A stretch of 64,000 bases of DNA. It comes from Cyanoderma ruficeps. Its lineage: Eukaryota; Chordata; Aves; Passeriformes; Timaliidae. Positions 49,701-58,905 of the stretch are shown in pieces. Location of the stretch: positions 3,809,350 through 3,873,349 of the forward strand of contig VZDJ01000223.1 of the NCBI GenBank assembly GCA_008694505.1, given 5' to 3'. Both the position numbers and the translations under genes were made by a program. Each line of letters starts with the position of its first letter. The first letter of the stretch is position 1. The notes under the pieces were generated by a model that worked only from the letters and a program-made list of their open reading frames with translations, ran no database searches and was not told where the DNA came from.

Positions 49701-50435
49701 TCTCTTTCTCAAAAGCCCCAGTGTTAGCATGGAAATCCACATCCATATCATTTTATGGAAAACCTTGTCCTGTTCCCGTGCAAGCTGCTCTGTCCACTGC
49801 AGCTCAGCTGTGCCCCTACCCATCATCACATCCTAACCAAAAAACTCTCCTTATTTTTATAGGATTACCTTCCCTCACAGCAAGACATCCTGCTGGCACG
49901 GAGGCCAACCAAAGGGATTCACGAGTACGACTTTGAGATCAAAAACGTCCCTTTCAAGATGGTGGATGTGGGCGGGCAGAGGTCGGAACGGAAGCGATGG
50001 TTCGAGTGCTTCGACAGCGTCACATCCATTTTGTTCCTCGTGTCCTCCAGCGAGTTCGACCAAGTGCTCATGGAGGACCGGCAGACAAACCGCCTGACCG
50101 AGTCCCTGAACATTTTTGAGACGATAGTCAACAACCGGGTGTTCAGCAACGTCTCCATCATCCTCTTCTTAAACAAGACGGACTTGCTCGAGGAAAAAGT
50201 ACAGAAAGTCAGCATCAAAGACTATTTCCCGGAGTTCGAAGGGGATCCCCACTGCTTAACAGATGTCCAAAAATTCCTGGTGGATTGTTTTCGCACGAAA
50301 CGCCGGGACCAGCAGCAGAAGCCCCTGTACCACCACTTCACCACTGCTATTAACACAGAGAACATCCGGCTAGTGTTCCGTGATGTCAAGGATACCATCC
50401 TGCACGACAACCTCAAGCAGCTGATGTTACAGTGA
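25156..50435 (+). CDS. GNA13: GNA13, guanine nucleotide-binding protein subunit alpha-13 (complete, 4 exons)
   Basis: Exons 25156-25438, 27700-27926, 45414-45464 and 49863-50435 join in frame (phases 1, 0, 0) to 377 codons plus TGA, the usual Galpha13 length. Seen: palmitoylation cysteines C14 and C18; P-loop GAGESGKST at 55-63; helical domain about 80-195; catalytic R200 and PKA-site T203 in switch I (RRPTKGI); DVGGQ with catalytic Q226 in switch II; NKTD at 291-294; TTAIN (TCAT-equivalent) at 347-351; C-terminus LKQLMLQ. Known: Galpha13 couples GPCRs to RGS-RhoGEFs (p115-RhoGEF, LARG) and RhoA at the plasma membrane, essential in vascular development. All catalytic motifs are intact. GNA12 is excluded by the N-terminus and C-terminus. 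The ATG at 25156 has A at -3 and G at +4. Confidence 0.98.
25439..27699 (+). other. GNA13 intron 1
   Basis: About 2.3 kb. The first 270 bp are still CpG-island sequence, followed by a CR1 at 25731-26176. The rest is AT-richer unique sequence with no exon recognised. Confidence 0.85.
25731..26176 (+). mobile_element. CR1 LINE 3' fragment, plus orientation, in GNA13 intron 1
   Basis: Good CR1 match by eye: AGAAGGGCAGCAGAGCTGGG, GGCTGGAGCACAAGAGGTGG, ATCTTATCGCTCTCTACAAC, AAGGAAGAATTTCTTCGCTT, GGGCTGCCCAGGGAGGTGGT, GGTTGGACCGAATGATCTCA and tail ATTCCGTGATTCTGTGATT. Inserted about 290 bp past exon 1, sense to GNA13. It shares the subfamily-like 3' end (ATCTCAGAG...ATTGATTC) with the copy at 23790. 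Confidence 0.9.
27700..27926 (+). CDS. GNA13: GNA13 exon 2 (codons 95-170, helical domain)
   Basis: 227 nt. Acceptor TCCCGGCAG, donor CAGCTG|GTAAGA, phase 0. Encodes [17 protein letters not shown] ... [14 protein letters not shown] ... YDRRREFQL. The middle part (about codons 111-140) carries most of the differences from the mammalian protein that I can recall. Confidence 0.97.
30638..30668. repeat. poly-A tract with one ambiguous base (N at 30653)
   Basis: About 30 A residues interrupted by a single N at 30653. A homopolymer length uncertainty or contig join is the likely cause. Confidence 0.9.
33536..33555. repeat. (AT)10 microsatellite
   Basis: Perfect dinucleotide run of 20 bp in GNA13 intron 2. 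Confidence 0.9.
33786..33889 (+). mobile_element. CR1 LINE 3' end, short, plus orientation
   Basis: Only the last about 100 bp: AACCTGGTCTAATGGAAGGG, GTCCCTGCCCGTGGCAGCAG, GGTTGGAACAAGGGGATCTT, CCCTTCCAACCCAAACCATT and a short TTCTGGGATTGTGTGAT tail. Severely 5'-truncated. Confidence 0.88.
37216..37402 (-). mobile_element. CR1 LINE 3' fragment, minus orientation
   Basis: Plus strand reads the inverted 3' end: TCATGGAATCACGGGATGGT, GGAACCTTAAAGCTCATCTT, TGTCCAGCCTGGCCTTGGAC, ACAACCTCTCTGGACAACCT. In GNA13 intron 2, antisense to the gene. Confidence 0.88.
41618..42050 (-). mobile_element. CR1 LINE 3' fragment, minus orientation (longest intronic copy)
   Basis: About 430 bp, inverted: GAACCACAGAATGGTGTGGA, GTCCAACCTGGCCTTGAGCA, CTCTGGGCAACCTGTACCAG, AAAGAATTTCTTCCTGATAA, AAGCCATTCCCCCTTGTCCT, CCAGGCTGAATATTCCCAAT, TCAGCCTTTCCTGGTAGGAG. 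Open frames here are reverse-transcriptase 3' UTR relics, not host genes. Confidence 0.92.
43549..43562. repeat. short (CA)7 run
   Basis: Fourteen-base perfect CA run in GNA13 intron 2; borderline microsatellite. Confidence 0.8.
45414..45464 (+). CDS. GNA13: GNA13 exon 3 (codons 171-187)
   Basis: 51 nt exon encoding [17 protein letters not shown]. Acceptor TGTTTTTAG, donor GAACAA|GTAAGT. Too short for an ORF scan, but required in frame between exons 2 and 4. Confidence 0.96.
45465..49862 (+). other. GNA13 intron 3
   Basis: 4.4 kb, unique apart from a short CR1 3' end at 47626-47675. Ends in an AT-rich TTTTTATAG acceptor. No exon or RNA gene recognised inside. Confidence 0.8.
47626..47675 (-). 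mobile_element. CR1 LINE 3' terminal scrap, minus orientation
   Basis: About 50 bp: ACACAGAGTGGTTTGGGTTG then GAAGGGACCCTGAAGATACC, the inverted CR1 3' end. No further CR1 body follows, so the copy is extremely truncated. Confidence 0.75.
49863..50435 (+). CDS. GNA13: GNA13 exon 4, coding part (codons 188-377 and stop)
   Basis: Acceptor TTTTATAG, then [19 protein letters not shown] through to QLMLQ and TGA at 50433-50435. Holds switches I-III, NKTD and the receptor-coupling C-terminus. The exon continues directly into the long 3' UTR. Confidence 0.98.
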   Translation, partial: DYLPSQQDILLARRPTKGIHEYDFEIKNVPFKMVDVGGQRSERKRWFECFDSVTSILFLVSSSEFDQVLMEDRQTNRLTESLNIFETIVNNRVFSNVSIILFLNKTDLLEEKVQKVSIKDYFPEFEGDPHCLTDVQKFLVDCFRTKRRDQQQKPLYHHFTTAINTENIRLVFRDVKDTILHDNLKQLMLQ

Positions 50436-51708
50436 TGTGCAAAAAGACTGGTTTATTTCAGTAACTCTTGTGTGTTGGGTTTTGTTTTTTTTTAACTAGA
50501 AGTTTACAGCAGGAGTAGAGAAATCCATATCCTGTCAGACTTCTTGATATGTGGCTAAATGCTGCTGCTGAACACATTATTGCCAATTTCTGCAGAAATT
50601 CAGGCTTAATCTCTTCCAGTGTAGCTTCAAGTTGACCCGAGTTGTAATTTTATAGCAGACCTATGGCTAAGTTACCTGTAAAGTGGTAAATTTGACCTTC
50701 TACAAACATGTGTATTATCTTAGAAAATCCAGAATTCCAAGTCGAAACTTCAATGAAATTGTTGCAATTATTAGACTGTGGCAGTAATTTAAGGTGGGAG
50801 GGGGGAGAGAGAAACTTTTCACATCTAACTGCATTGTAAAGACTGTGATACCATAGCTGACTTATGATTTCTCAGGTCTATTTTTGGTTAGAAATCCCAT
50901 CAAATCCCTTGCTGGAATCATCTCTTCGAAGCGCCGGTTCCTGGGTGTAACATACTTCCTGTTTAAGTATAAATCATGGCCTTGGGTTGGAATAGGAGAT
51001 GCTTTAAAAAATACTTCAGATCAGGAGTTTCAGACGTATCTGTCAGGAGGTGCTGAGTCCAGCGAGGAGGGATTAGTGGTTGGCACAGAACACGAATTCA
51101 CTCCAGAGGCGTCCGCCCGTCCTGGAGCCATGGCAAAGCACAGAGCACTCTGATCAATCCTCTTGGCATTCTGGTGTGGGAAGGGGGGAGCAAGCTCAGC
51201 TTGTGGGTTTTTTTTTTAATCTTCACCGTCCAGGTGTTACCTGGAGGTAGCAGATGTTACCTGTGGGTCACCTGTTCTGGGAGCGCTTTAACTTCGCACT
51301 GGTTTATTTGAACTCCCTGCCTCCTTCCCGGGTGCCTCCTCTGAGTCAGGAGCATTTGGGGATGGAGAGAAGGACTTGCAAACCTAAGTGCCTCCTTGTG
51401 TTCTGTCCTCCTCTGGCATTTTCAGTGGCCTTACGAATTCCCAGCAGAGGCCTTGTGTAGCTGACGCCGTGCAGATGAATGTTTTCTTCTGAAAAGATTA
51501 AAGATCATGTCCCAGCAGAATGTGCTTCAGCTGATGAGGTTCTTTCTGAGACTTTCCAGTTGGGTCTAAGCAATCCTAAGTGTACTTGAGCTAAATAGGT
51601 TGCACAGCATTTTCCAGAGTGCTGCTTGTGACTGTTTTACCCAAAGTCCTTTTTGCAGTTTTGTTTCATTTTCTTATGGGGAGTTGTTAGTGTCGCCATG
51701 TGATTAAA

Positions 51709-51739
51709 AAAAAAAATAATAATNATAATAATAATAATG
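51709..51739. repeat. A-tract followed by (AAT)n with one N at 51724
   Basis: Poly-A then ATA/AAT trinucleotide units on both sides of a single N. Low complexity in the GNA13 3' UTR; unit number is uncertain in the assembly. Confidence 0.88.
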
Positions 51740-51751
51740 AAGAGTAATGAA

Positions 51752-51757
51752 AATAAA
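51752..51757 (+). terminator. possible proximal poly(A) signal of GNA13
   Basis: AATAAA 1.3 kb after the stop codon, followed by sequence that is only mildly GT-rich. Would give a short-UTR isoform if used. Confidence 0.4.
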
Positions 51758-54686
51758 GCAATCCTGATGTACCCCACAGCACACTGCAAAAAGAGTGAGA
51801 TTGTGATATGAAAATCAGTGTCCCTACCATGTTTCCCCCAGGCTGTAGTGGGGTGTGGGCAGTTCAGCTGCCACTTTGCCCCATGGAATTGGCCAATTCC
51901 TGTGGATCATGCTGGTGGCCAATCCTTGAATACATCTTTTATTTTCATCCCACGAGCCGGGGGTGACGTGAGGGGTGTCCCTGCTGGGAGCAGTGGCCCT
52001 GCCAGGACATAGGAAAGCTGCCTGTCTCCTGAACTTAGCCTTTACTTACTGTGATTGTAAGTCGTATTAACATCTCTGTACCTCGTTCTCCTGGCAGTAG
52101 AAGGGGAATAGTGTATTTTTATTTAGTTAGGTGCTTTGAAAGACCTCTATTTTTTTATATCATCCAGTGAATAGTCATAGGTTAGTCTGCCATTCTGGCC
52201 ATCAGGCACTGTTTGGGGAGGAAAGAATCCTGAAAAGAGCTTGGGAGAAGTCACAGTGCAGAGTCTAAACATAATCCCAAAGTCTAGATGCAGCACTGAT
52301 GTCAGGAGGGTTAATAGAATCTTGGATGGGGATATTTAATGTAGATTTTGCCTCTGTTGGAAATGGATTATTTCTGATTCGGTGTGTTCAGGTTATCTGT
52401 GAGCAGTTCAAGGAGGATGAAGCAGAGACCTCAGGAAAGGCTGGTGAGGCTCTTTCAAGGACTGAACAACACCCCTGTGATGGGAACAGAGGTTCTCCTT
52501 TGGGCTATGAATGCTCCATGAGCAGACACAAACCTCTGGTGGCCTCCAAATCCAGTCTTGGAAAGCAGAAAACAAATCCATACTCTTGGTTCTCAACAGG
52601 AGGAGGAGTTGGGCTGGTTTTTCTTTCGCTGACAGTTGTCTGAACAAGTGTCTTTTCAAAACAGAGACTTATCTCTGATTAAAACTTGATTTGGAGAAGT
52701 CTGTAAGTAGGTGCTTTGGAGGGTGTCAGACCAGATGATTGCAGAAAAGACTAAAGACTGGTAGGGGATGATAGGGTGAGTACCAGGGATTTGTCTAAGC
52801 AAATTTATGTGAAGTGTTGATGAATTTTTTTGTCAATGGAACCTGTTAATTTACTGAAGATCCTCCAAACTGATGTCAGTCTAAGGATGTAGCCAGGATC
52901 ACCAAGGCACTGGGCACTTCTGACCTTGGCTAAAGTGGGGAAATCCTCAGCAGCTTCCCCCCAGAGCCACCACAAGAATCCCTGTTCTGAATCCTTTCAG
53001 ATCACTCCTGTGAACCCCAGGGCCTGTGAGAGAGCGAGGGGGGCCCCAGTGCTGGGTCACTTGTAGGCCCTGGTAGATGAAGCACTATATGAATCTCAGG
53101 CAGAAATGAATTGTTTTAATGAAATAACTGAGTCAAATCACTCGGGTTTCCCACTCCCAGTTGGTGAGAGGGGTGAGGCAACGCCCCTGGATGTTCCTGT
53201 TTACATGTCCCTGTGTTACCCTACAGCCAAAAACCCCAAATCAGCGCCCTTGTCCATCTTCAGGCTCACTCCTCATGAGCTCCCCGAACGGAGCACACCT
53301 TGGACTCTTGTGTTTCCTGGTAGATTTGTTCCCAAATGTCATTTGTTTCTAGCAGGACATAAATCTGGCACAAGAGCTGAAGGGTTGGTGCTCTAAACAG
53401 GCTGAGTTTTGTCCTGACACAACCAGAATTAGCAGTTTTCTGGTGAGAGTGAAGCTTCATGGAAACCAGGCTGTGGTACAAGGTTGGTATGTATTCCTAG
53501 TGAAGCTGAGAAAGCAGATAGAAAGTGAAGTGTCCCAGAAAATCAAGTTCCCCAAAATTCCTTAGTTCTCTTTGGTGGAGTGAGCTGTGTTCTAAAGATC
53601 ACTGACTGTATGGAGATAAACCACTGTCCTGTACAAGCTGTACTTGAAGGTGAAATTGGTGTTTTCGTGACTGTTCCCTGCTGCAGAATGTTCAGCTGAG
53701 ATTACTGATACCTAAAAACTGTGGCTGTTCATCAGGGCTTTAAAAATGTTACTGGGTTGTTTTGTTTTTTCTATATATTGTACGTGGGAGCATAAGCCAT
53801 CAGTTTGTGTGAAACTTCAGCTTTCTTCTAGAATAACTACTCTTAAAAAAAAAGTCAAGTTGATCTCAAAGGCTGTTTATGGGGCTTTGTCTGTGAGTAG
53901 CTTTAAATGGAGCATTTATCCAGCAGAGTGATGGGGTGGGTGGATATTCCCAGGAGCCTTGCTGGGGCTGATGTTCCTGCTGGATCCCCCAGCCTGAGCT
54001 CTCCCTCATTCCGTGCCCGTGAACACCCCCCTGGCAGTTCCTCTTCCAGGCCTGTTGCAGAAAGTTCATTTTCCAGCACCACTCCCGTTCCACCCCCTCG
54101 GGAAATCTCCTGCCTGCCCTGCAAATTGTTCACCAGTTCACTTTACAGGTCTTGTCTCTCTGATGGTACCATTAACATAGTTTTTAATTACACAGCATTG
54201 CAATACAGTGCCATTTTGCAATTTCTTTGCGTTGTACTTGAAAATAAATTGAATTGCAGACTATTTAAAACCGCTTTCCTGCGCTTTCAGTAGCAGTGAG
54301 AGCTTACCTTATGTGAAGCCTTTATGTAAAAATATATTTTATAACAACCTCATAGATCTTTAACAGAACCAAGATTTGTATTAGCTTTGTATAAATGTTT
54401 GTGGCTTACAATTTTATATGTTTAACTTTTTATAAACTTTCCAGGGACTACTTTTTATTGTAAATTTTTTTTTTCCCTCTCCTTGCTTTAGTTTAAGATT
54501 GGCAATAAATTATTTCTAAGGGAGGTCTTAGAAGAAAAAACATCACTTCTTTTTTATGAAACGGTTAAATCAATTCATAGTTTCCAGCCTCTTACACTTG
54601 CTTGTACATTGCTCTGTACATACTCTCCAGAAGCGTTGCCTTTCAGCTATTAATATTTGCCTTGTGTACAAAAATTACTGACGATG

Positions 54687-54692
54687 AATAAA
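54687..54692 (+). terminator. likely distal poly(A) signal of GNA13
   Basis: AATAAA followed after about 15 bp by a GT-rich stretch (CATGTTGGTATGATG, 54704-54718), the expected layout of signal, cleavage site and downstream element. Base composition shifts to a GC-richer, CpG-containing pattern soon after. The AATAAA at 54504-54509 is an alternative. Confidence 0.6.
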
Positions 54693-55691
54693 CATATACA
54701 GCCTCATGTTGGTATGATGAAATCATTTTTTCTGTTTAAAAACGAGCAGAGGCAGCCGGCTGACTCTTCCTTGGTTGGCAAAGCCCGGCTGGTTCGCTCC
54801 CGCAAACACATCTTGTGTTTCAAGTAAAATATGTAACAGAGTCAAACAAACTCTGCTCCAAAGGCTCCTCCAGGTTCTGCTCGGCCCGAAGGCTTTGTCC
54901 CCGGCAGGGAGGCACCAGGAAATTGCTGACTTGCACTTGACAGCCAGTTTTGTGCTCAATATTTAAAATATTGATGGCACTCGGGTGTTTTCTGTGACAA
55001 ACCTCTATGAATTATGGATCTTGATATAGCAGAGTTGATTTTGAGGGGTTTTTTTTTTAGCTCTTTTTGACTAAGCCAGCCTCTGCCTCCTGGAGAGGAG
55101 GCTCGCTGGCTGCAGTATGAAACAGAATTTTGCAGCAAAACATTGATTTCTCATCAGTTTCTGTCGGCCTGAAATGCGTCATCTTCCACAAGAGCTTTTG
55201 GGTTTGGCTGGCACGCTGTGGACACAAAATCCCCGGAAATACTCGGCCCAGGTCATCCTTGTTTATGGAGTTGCAGCTCAGCATTAGTCTGGGGCTGCTG
55301 GCAGGAACTGCAGGAATGCTCAGGGTGGATGTTGTGGGTGGTTGGAGCCTGGATGCTCTCAGAGCCACCTCTGAGCACCGAAACGAGTTCAAAACCTGCA
55401 GATGCCTGTTGGCATTCCGGGTCCTGCCTATCCCTTTTTCACTCTGGAAAAGTCACACCAGCTGAACACTGTGATGTTCCTCTGACTTTGAAATCCAGGG
55501 GGTTTTTAAGCCTTTTTTTCCTTTTTTTTTTTTTTTTGCATCCTGTTTCCTGAGATGCCACCTGAGGAGTTAAACCAAACCCATCTAGAACTCAACAAGT
55601 CGTGTTTGTTGGCTTTTATAATCCAAATATCACAAGTGTAATTGCATCACTTTCACCTGGACTTCTGGTGAAGCTTTTGGGACTAAAGCCT

Positions 55692-55800
55692 TGAGCAAAC
55701 TTGATGAGTGGAAGGTGTCCCTGCCCATAGCAGGGAGTTGGAACTGGATGAGCTTTAAGATCCCTTCTGACTCAAACCATTCTATGATAATTCTATGAAA
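55692..55800 (+). mobile_element. CR1 LINE 3' end, plus orientation
   Basis: GAGTGGAAGGTGTCCCTGCC, CATAGCAGGGAGTTGGAACT, GGATGAGCTTTAAGATCCCT and tail TTCTATGATAATTCTATGAA with two copies of the terminal TTCTATGA repeat. Only the last about 110 bp are present. Confidence 0.9.
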
Positions 55801-58329
55801 TAATTAATAACAAAAATACTAATTTCCTCTTAGGAATGGGTTAGTAGTGTTGGGCCATCCTGGGCTCTGATCACCTCACCACACTGATGTGCTGGGGGCT
55901 GAAGTGGTGGGAAAAGCAGAAATGGAACAAACAGCACGTTCCAGGATTTATTTCCAGGAGAAAGTGGAGTTTCTTCACGTTTGCGACACTTTTGATTTAC
56001 TGAAACACCTCGGTACAGTGCCGAATGTAGGCTGAGTGTTCAAGCCTCTTCCTTCCTGTTCAAGTAACTCGGTGATTGCACAATAACTGACAGGAGGGAT
56101 TAAAAATTCAGTGGGGCTGTGCCCAGAGTGTCCCTGGCTGTCCCCTGGCAGCAGGAGCTGTTCAGAGCCGACCTTGGTCCCATTCCTTGCCGGGAGCAGA
56201 GGTGACCAGAGGAGGGCAAAGTGCTGAGGAGCAGCTGCCAGGAGAGAGATCCCGTGGGGAATCTGGCTGGAAATGGCACAGATCCTGCTGGGTTTGCCCT
56301 CTCATCCAGGTGATGGCAGGGAGGTACTTCTGGCCCCTCCACCTCCTACAGACCACTCGTGTTTTCCACACCAGCTGAACTGTTCTCGGTGTATGTGAAA
56401 CGGGAATTGATTCAATTGATACGAAGGACCCAGATGGATTGAGTCCCCCAAGGCTCTGCACTAGTGTTTTATTTGTGCCTAACTTCAGATTCTCTTGGAT
56501 TGCCTTTCTCTGCTTTCTTTTATGCCCGTGAGGGGCAAGACATTGGTTCCAGCTGGAGTGCAGCTCCCGCAAACAGCGTTTGTCTGGGCTCTGGGGTCTT
56601 TGCCCACTGTCACTAAGAGCAGCCCCTGCAGTTTCCAATGGAGCCCTGCTGTGCAGTGCACGGACACGGCAGAGCCCATCCTCAGCCAGGGCTCAGCAGA
56701 CAGGCAGCAGATGACTCTGAGGTGTTGAGGGGAGAGCAGTCCCTGCCCCTGCGTGCGGCCGAGCTGCTGCTGCCCCTGCCCGGCTCTGCGCAGGGAGCCG
56801 AGGGTTTGATTAATTGCTGAGCACCGGATCTGACAAACCTGGATTTGGGGCTGCCACGGTGCTTGCAGCTCCACACAGTTAATATTTAAAGGCTGAGCAC
56901 TCCCAAGCTGTGAGCAGCAGGTCGTGTTTGCTGCTCCTCGGGCAGGGAGGGCTCCGGAGCGCTGCAGGGGAAGGCAGGAACGTGTTTGTCAGCAGATCCA
57001 GGACGTGAATAAATCCCATTGCTCTGCCTGGACGGCTGGAAACGTAGTGACCCACTAAGATGATGCTGATCAGTGGAGACTGGTTTTTATTAATTTGGGG
57101 CTTGCAGAGCAGGAGGAAGCACAAGATCCTGTGCATCCAACAGTATCCAAAGCGAGTTTTTCCCACTCCCAGTGTTCAGTAGTGGATCTTGCCTGTATAA
57201 AAGATGCTGATGCCCTTCCCAGGGCAACATCTTAGAGCCCAAATCCCTGCCTGGTGTCCAAATCTCTGTCCTATCCAGCACCAGGCCAGCCTTGGGTTGC
57301 TCTTAGCCAGACTGCAGGTGCTGTGCTGTCCTCTGTGTTGCTGTCTGCAGCCGGGAACACAGCCAGCTCCTCCACCTCTTCATCACATCCAGAGGGGAAG
57401 CAGGGGTGGAAAAAAGGACAAGGACATCTAATGTCACATCCCCATTCCCCCAGACAGCCTTTGTGCTGCTTAGGGGCTGAGGGGCTGTTTCCAAGCTGAC
57501 CATATTCCCTGGCAGTGAAGTTTGGGGGATGACAGAAGCTGTGAATAAATAAGTCACCTCCAGGGAGTGACCCCTCCTCCAGCACTGCCTGCATCTGGCT
57601 GTCCCTGCAGTGCCATCACCACCCCAACGTGAGGTTCAACTCCTCTGTGCACCCCCCCAGTCTGTGCCTGGGGGCTGCTTGTTGTTTTCAGCTTTTATTG
57701 GAAGCAAAGCCAGCATCTCTCAGTGATAATGCTCTTTCTGGGGTTGCCTAGGCAGAGTATTTTGCATTTTTCTGTGTGAGCTGATTCTCTAATATTGATC
57801 CGGAGTCTAAGGGTGGGAGCAGCCGTGAATTGGTGACTGTTTCTTGCTGTGGCCTCCATTTTCCCTGAAGAAAAGGGAAGCAAACGAGAGAACTTGAGTG
57901 AAATCAGCATTTTCACAGCATCATTAACATCAGGGTTTGCAGAGGGACGAGTTGAGCAAGGGTTCAGCAGCATCAGCCTTCTTACATCACGTCTGGCATT
58001 TGCTGAAAAATTGTCTAAAATTAAGGGGAAAACTTCCTCTTTTGTCCTGGCAGACGTCCCACTCAGACTCTCCTTCCCTCTCTCTCCCATGCCCACTTAA
58101 CAAAACGTGAGGGGAAAAGGGGATATTTCTCATTTTGTCCTCTGCTGTGCTCCACAAGCAGCCTGGGGAAGGGACACCAGTCTGAGACTCTGCAGCAGAG
58201 GCCCCTCCAGTCCCTCCCTGTTGATGGTATTGCATCTTCTCCCACAGCAGGAAACCCTTCTGCTGCTGCTCCTCTCACCTCTGCAATACTCAAGGTGAAA
58301 TATTATTGAACACTCTTTTTTTTTTTTCT

Positions 58330-58398
58330 TCCCTTTTTTTTTTTTTTTTGCCAGCGTGTGGCAAATNTTTTTTTTTTTCTTGCCAGCGTGTGGCAAAT
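58330..58398. repeat. tandem duplicate of poly-T plus GCCAGCGTGTGGCAAAT around an N
   Basis: Poly-T followed by TTGCCAGCGTGTGGCAAAT occurs twice, ending at 58366 and 58398, with the single N at 58367 between the copies. Flanks outside are unique. An assembly join with overlapping contig ends is a simple explanation. Confidence 0.9.
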
Positions 58399-58604
58399 CC
58401 TAAATCCTCCTCTTGTTTCCAGTGAAAAATTGGCTTTCACTGTGCTGTGATGAAGCAGTGAGGAGTCATCTCTGGTGTTCTTTGGGGATGTCACTGGAAA
58501 AAGGAACATTTTTGCATGTGCAAAAGCAGCAGGTCTGTGGCTGTGTCCTTGTTCAGCAGATTGACACCCCTGCAAGGGCCTGATTTTGGTCTTCCAGTTC
58601 CTGG

Positions 58605-58905
58605 AGGGAGCCTGAAAAAGAGATGGAAAAACACTATTTGCAAGGGCCTGGAGTGCCAGGGCAAGCAGGAATGGCTTCAAACTGAGAGAGTGCAAGTTCA
58701 GATTAGATATTGAGAAGAAATCCTTCCCTGGGAAGGTGGGGAGGCCCTGGCACAGATTCCCAGAGCAGCTGTGGCTGCCCCTGGATCCCTGGCAGTGCCC
58801 AAGGCCAGGCTGGACAGGGCTTGGAGCACCCTGGGATAGTGGAAGGTGTCCCTGCCCATGGGATGAGCTTCCAGGTCCCTTCCAACCCAAACCATTCCAC
58901 AATTT
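58605..58905 (+). mobile_element. CR1 LINE 3' fragment, plus orientation
   Basis: ATTAGATATTGAGAAGAAAT, GGCACAGATTCCCAGAGCAG, TGGCAGTGCCCAAGGCCAGG, GGACAGGGCTTGGAGCACCC, GTGGAAGGTGTCCCTGCCCA and CCCTTCCAACCCAAACCATT. The 300 bp 3' end is well preserved; minus-strand open frames crossing it are artefacts of the repeat. Confidence 0.92.

Larger units (their letters stand above)
50436..54712 (+). other. GNA13 3' UTR
   Basis: From the TGA to a terminal AATAAA at 54687-54692 is about 4.3 kb with no splice pattern or coding exon. AT-rich with several ATTTA elements. Candidate earlier poly(A) signals lie at 51752-51757, 54243-54248 and 54504-54509. A TTGCCAA at 50580-50586 matches the miR-182 seed. 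The exact 3' end is inferred; GNA13 mRNAs have a multi-kilobase 3' UTR in other vertebrates. Confidence 0.7.
54720..58590. other. intergenic region downstream of GNA13
   Basis: No coding exon recognised on either strand. A T-tract lies at 55521-55538, a CR1 end at 55692-55800 and a duplicated poly-T segment at 58330-58398. The first about 250 bp (54725-54975) are CpG-containing and distinct in composition. Open frames at 56000-57600 are short and lack family motifs. Confidence 0.6.

Noticed and set aside
25156..50435. Identity as GNA12 rather than GNA13.
   Set aside because: MADFLPSR start, LKQLMLQ end and 377-codon length are those of GNA13.
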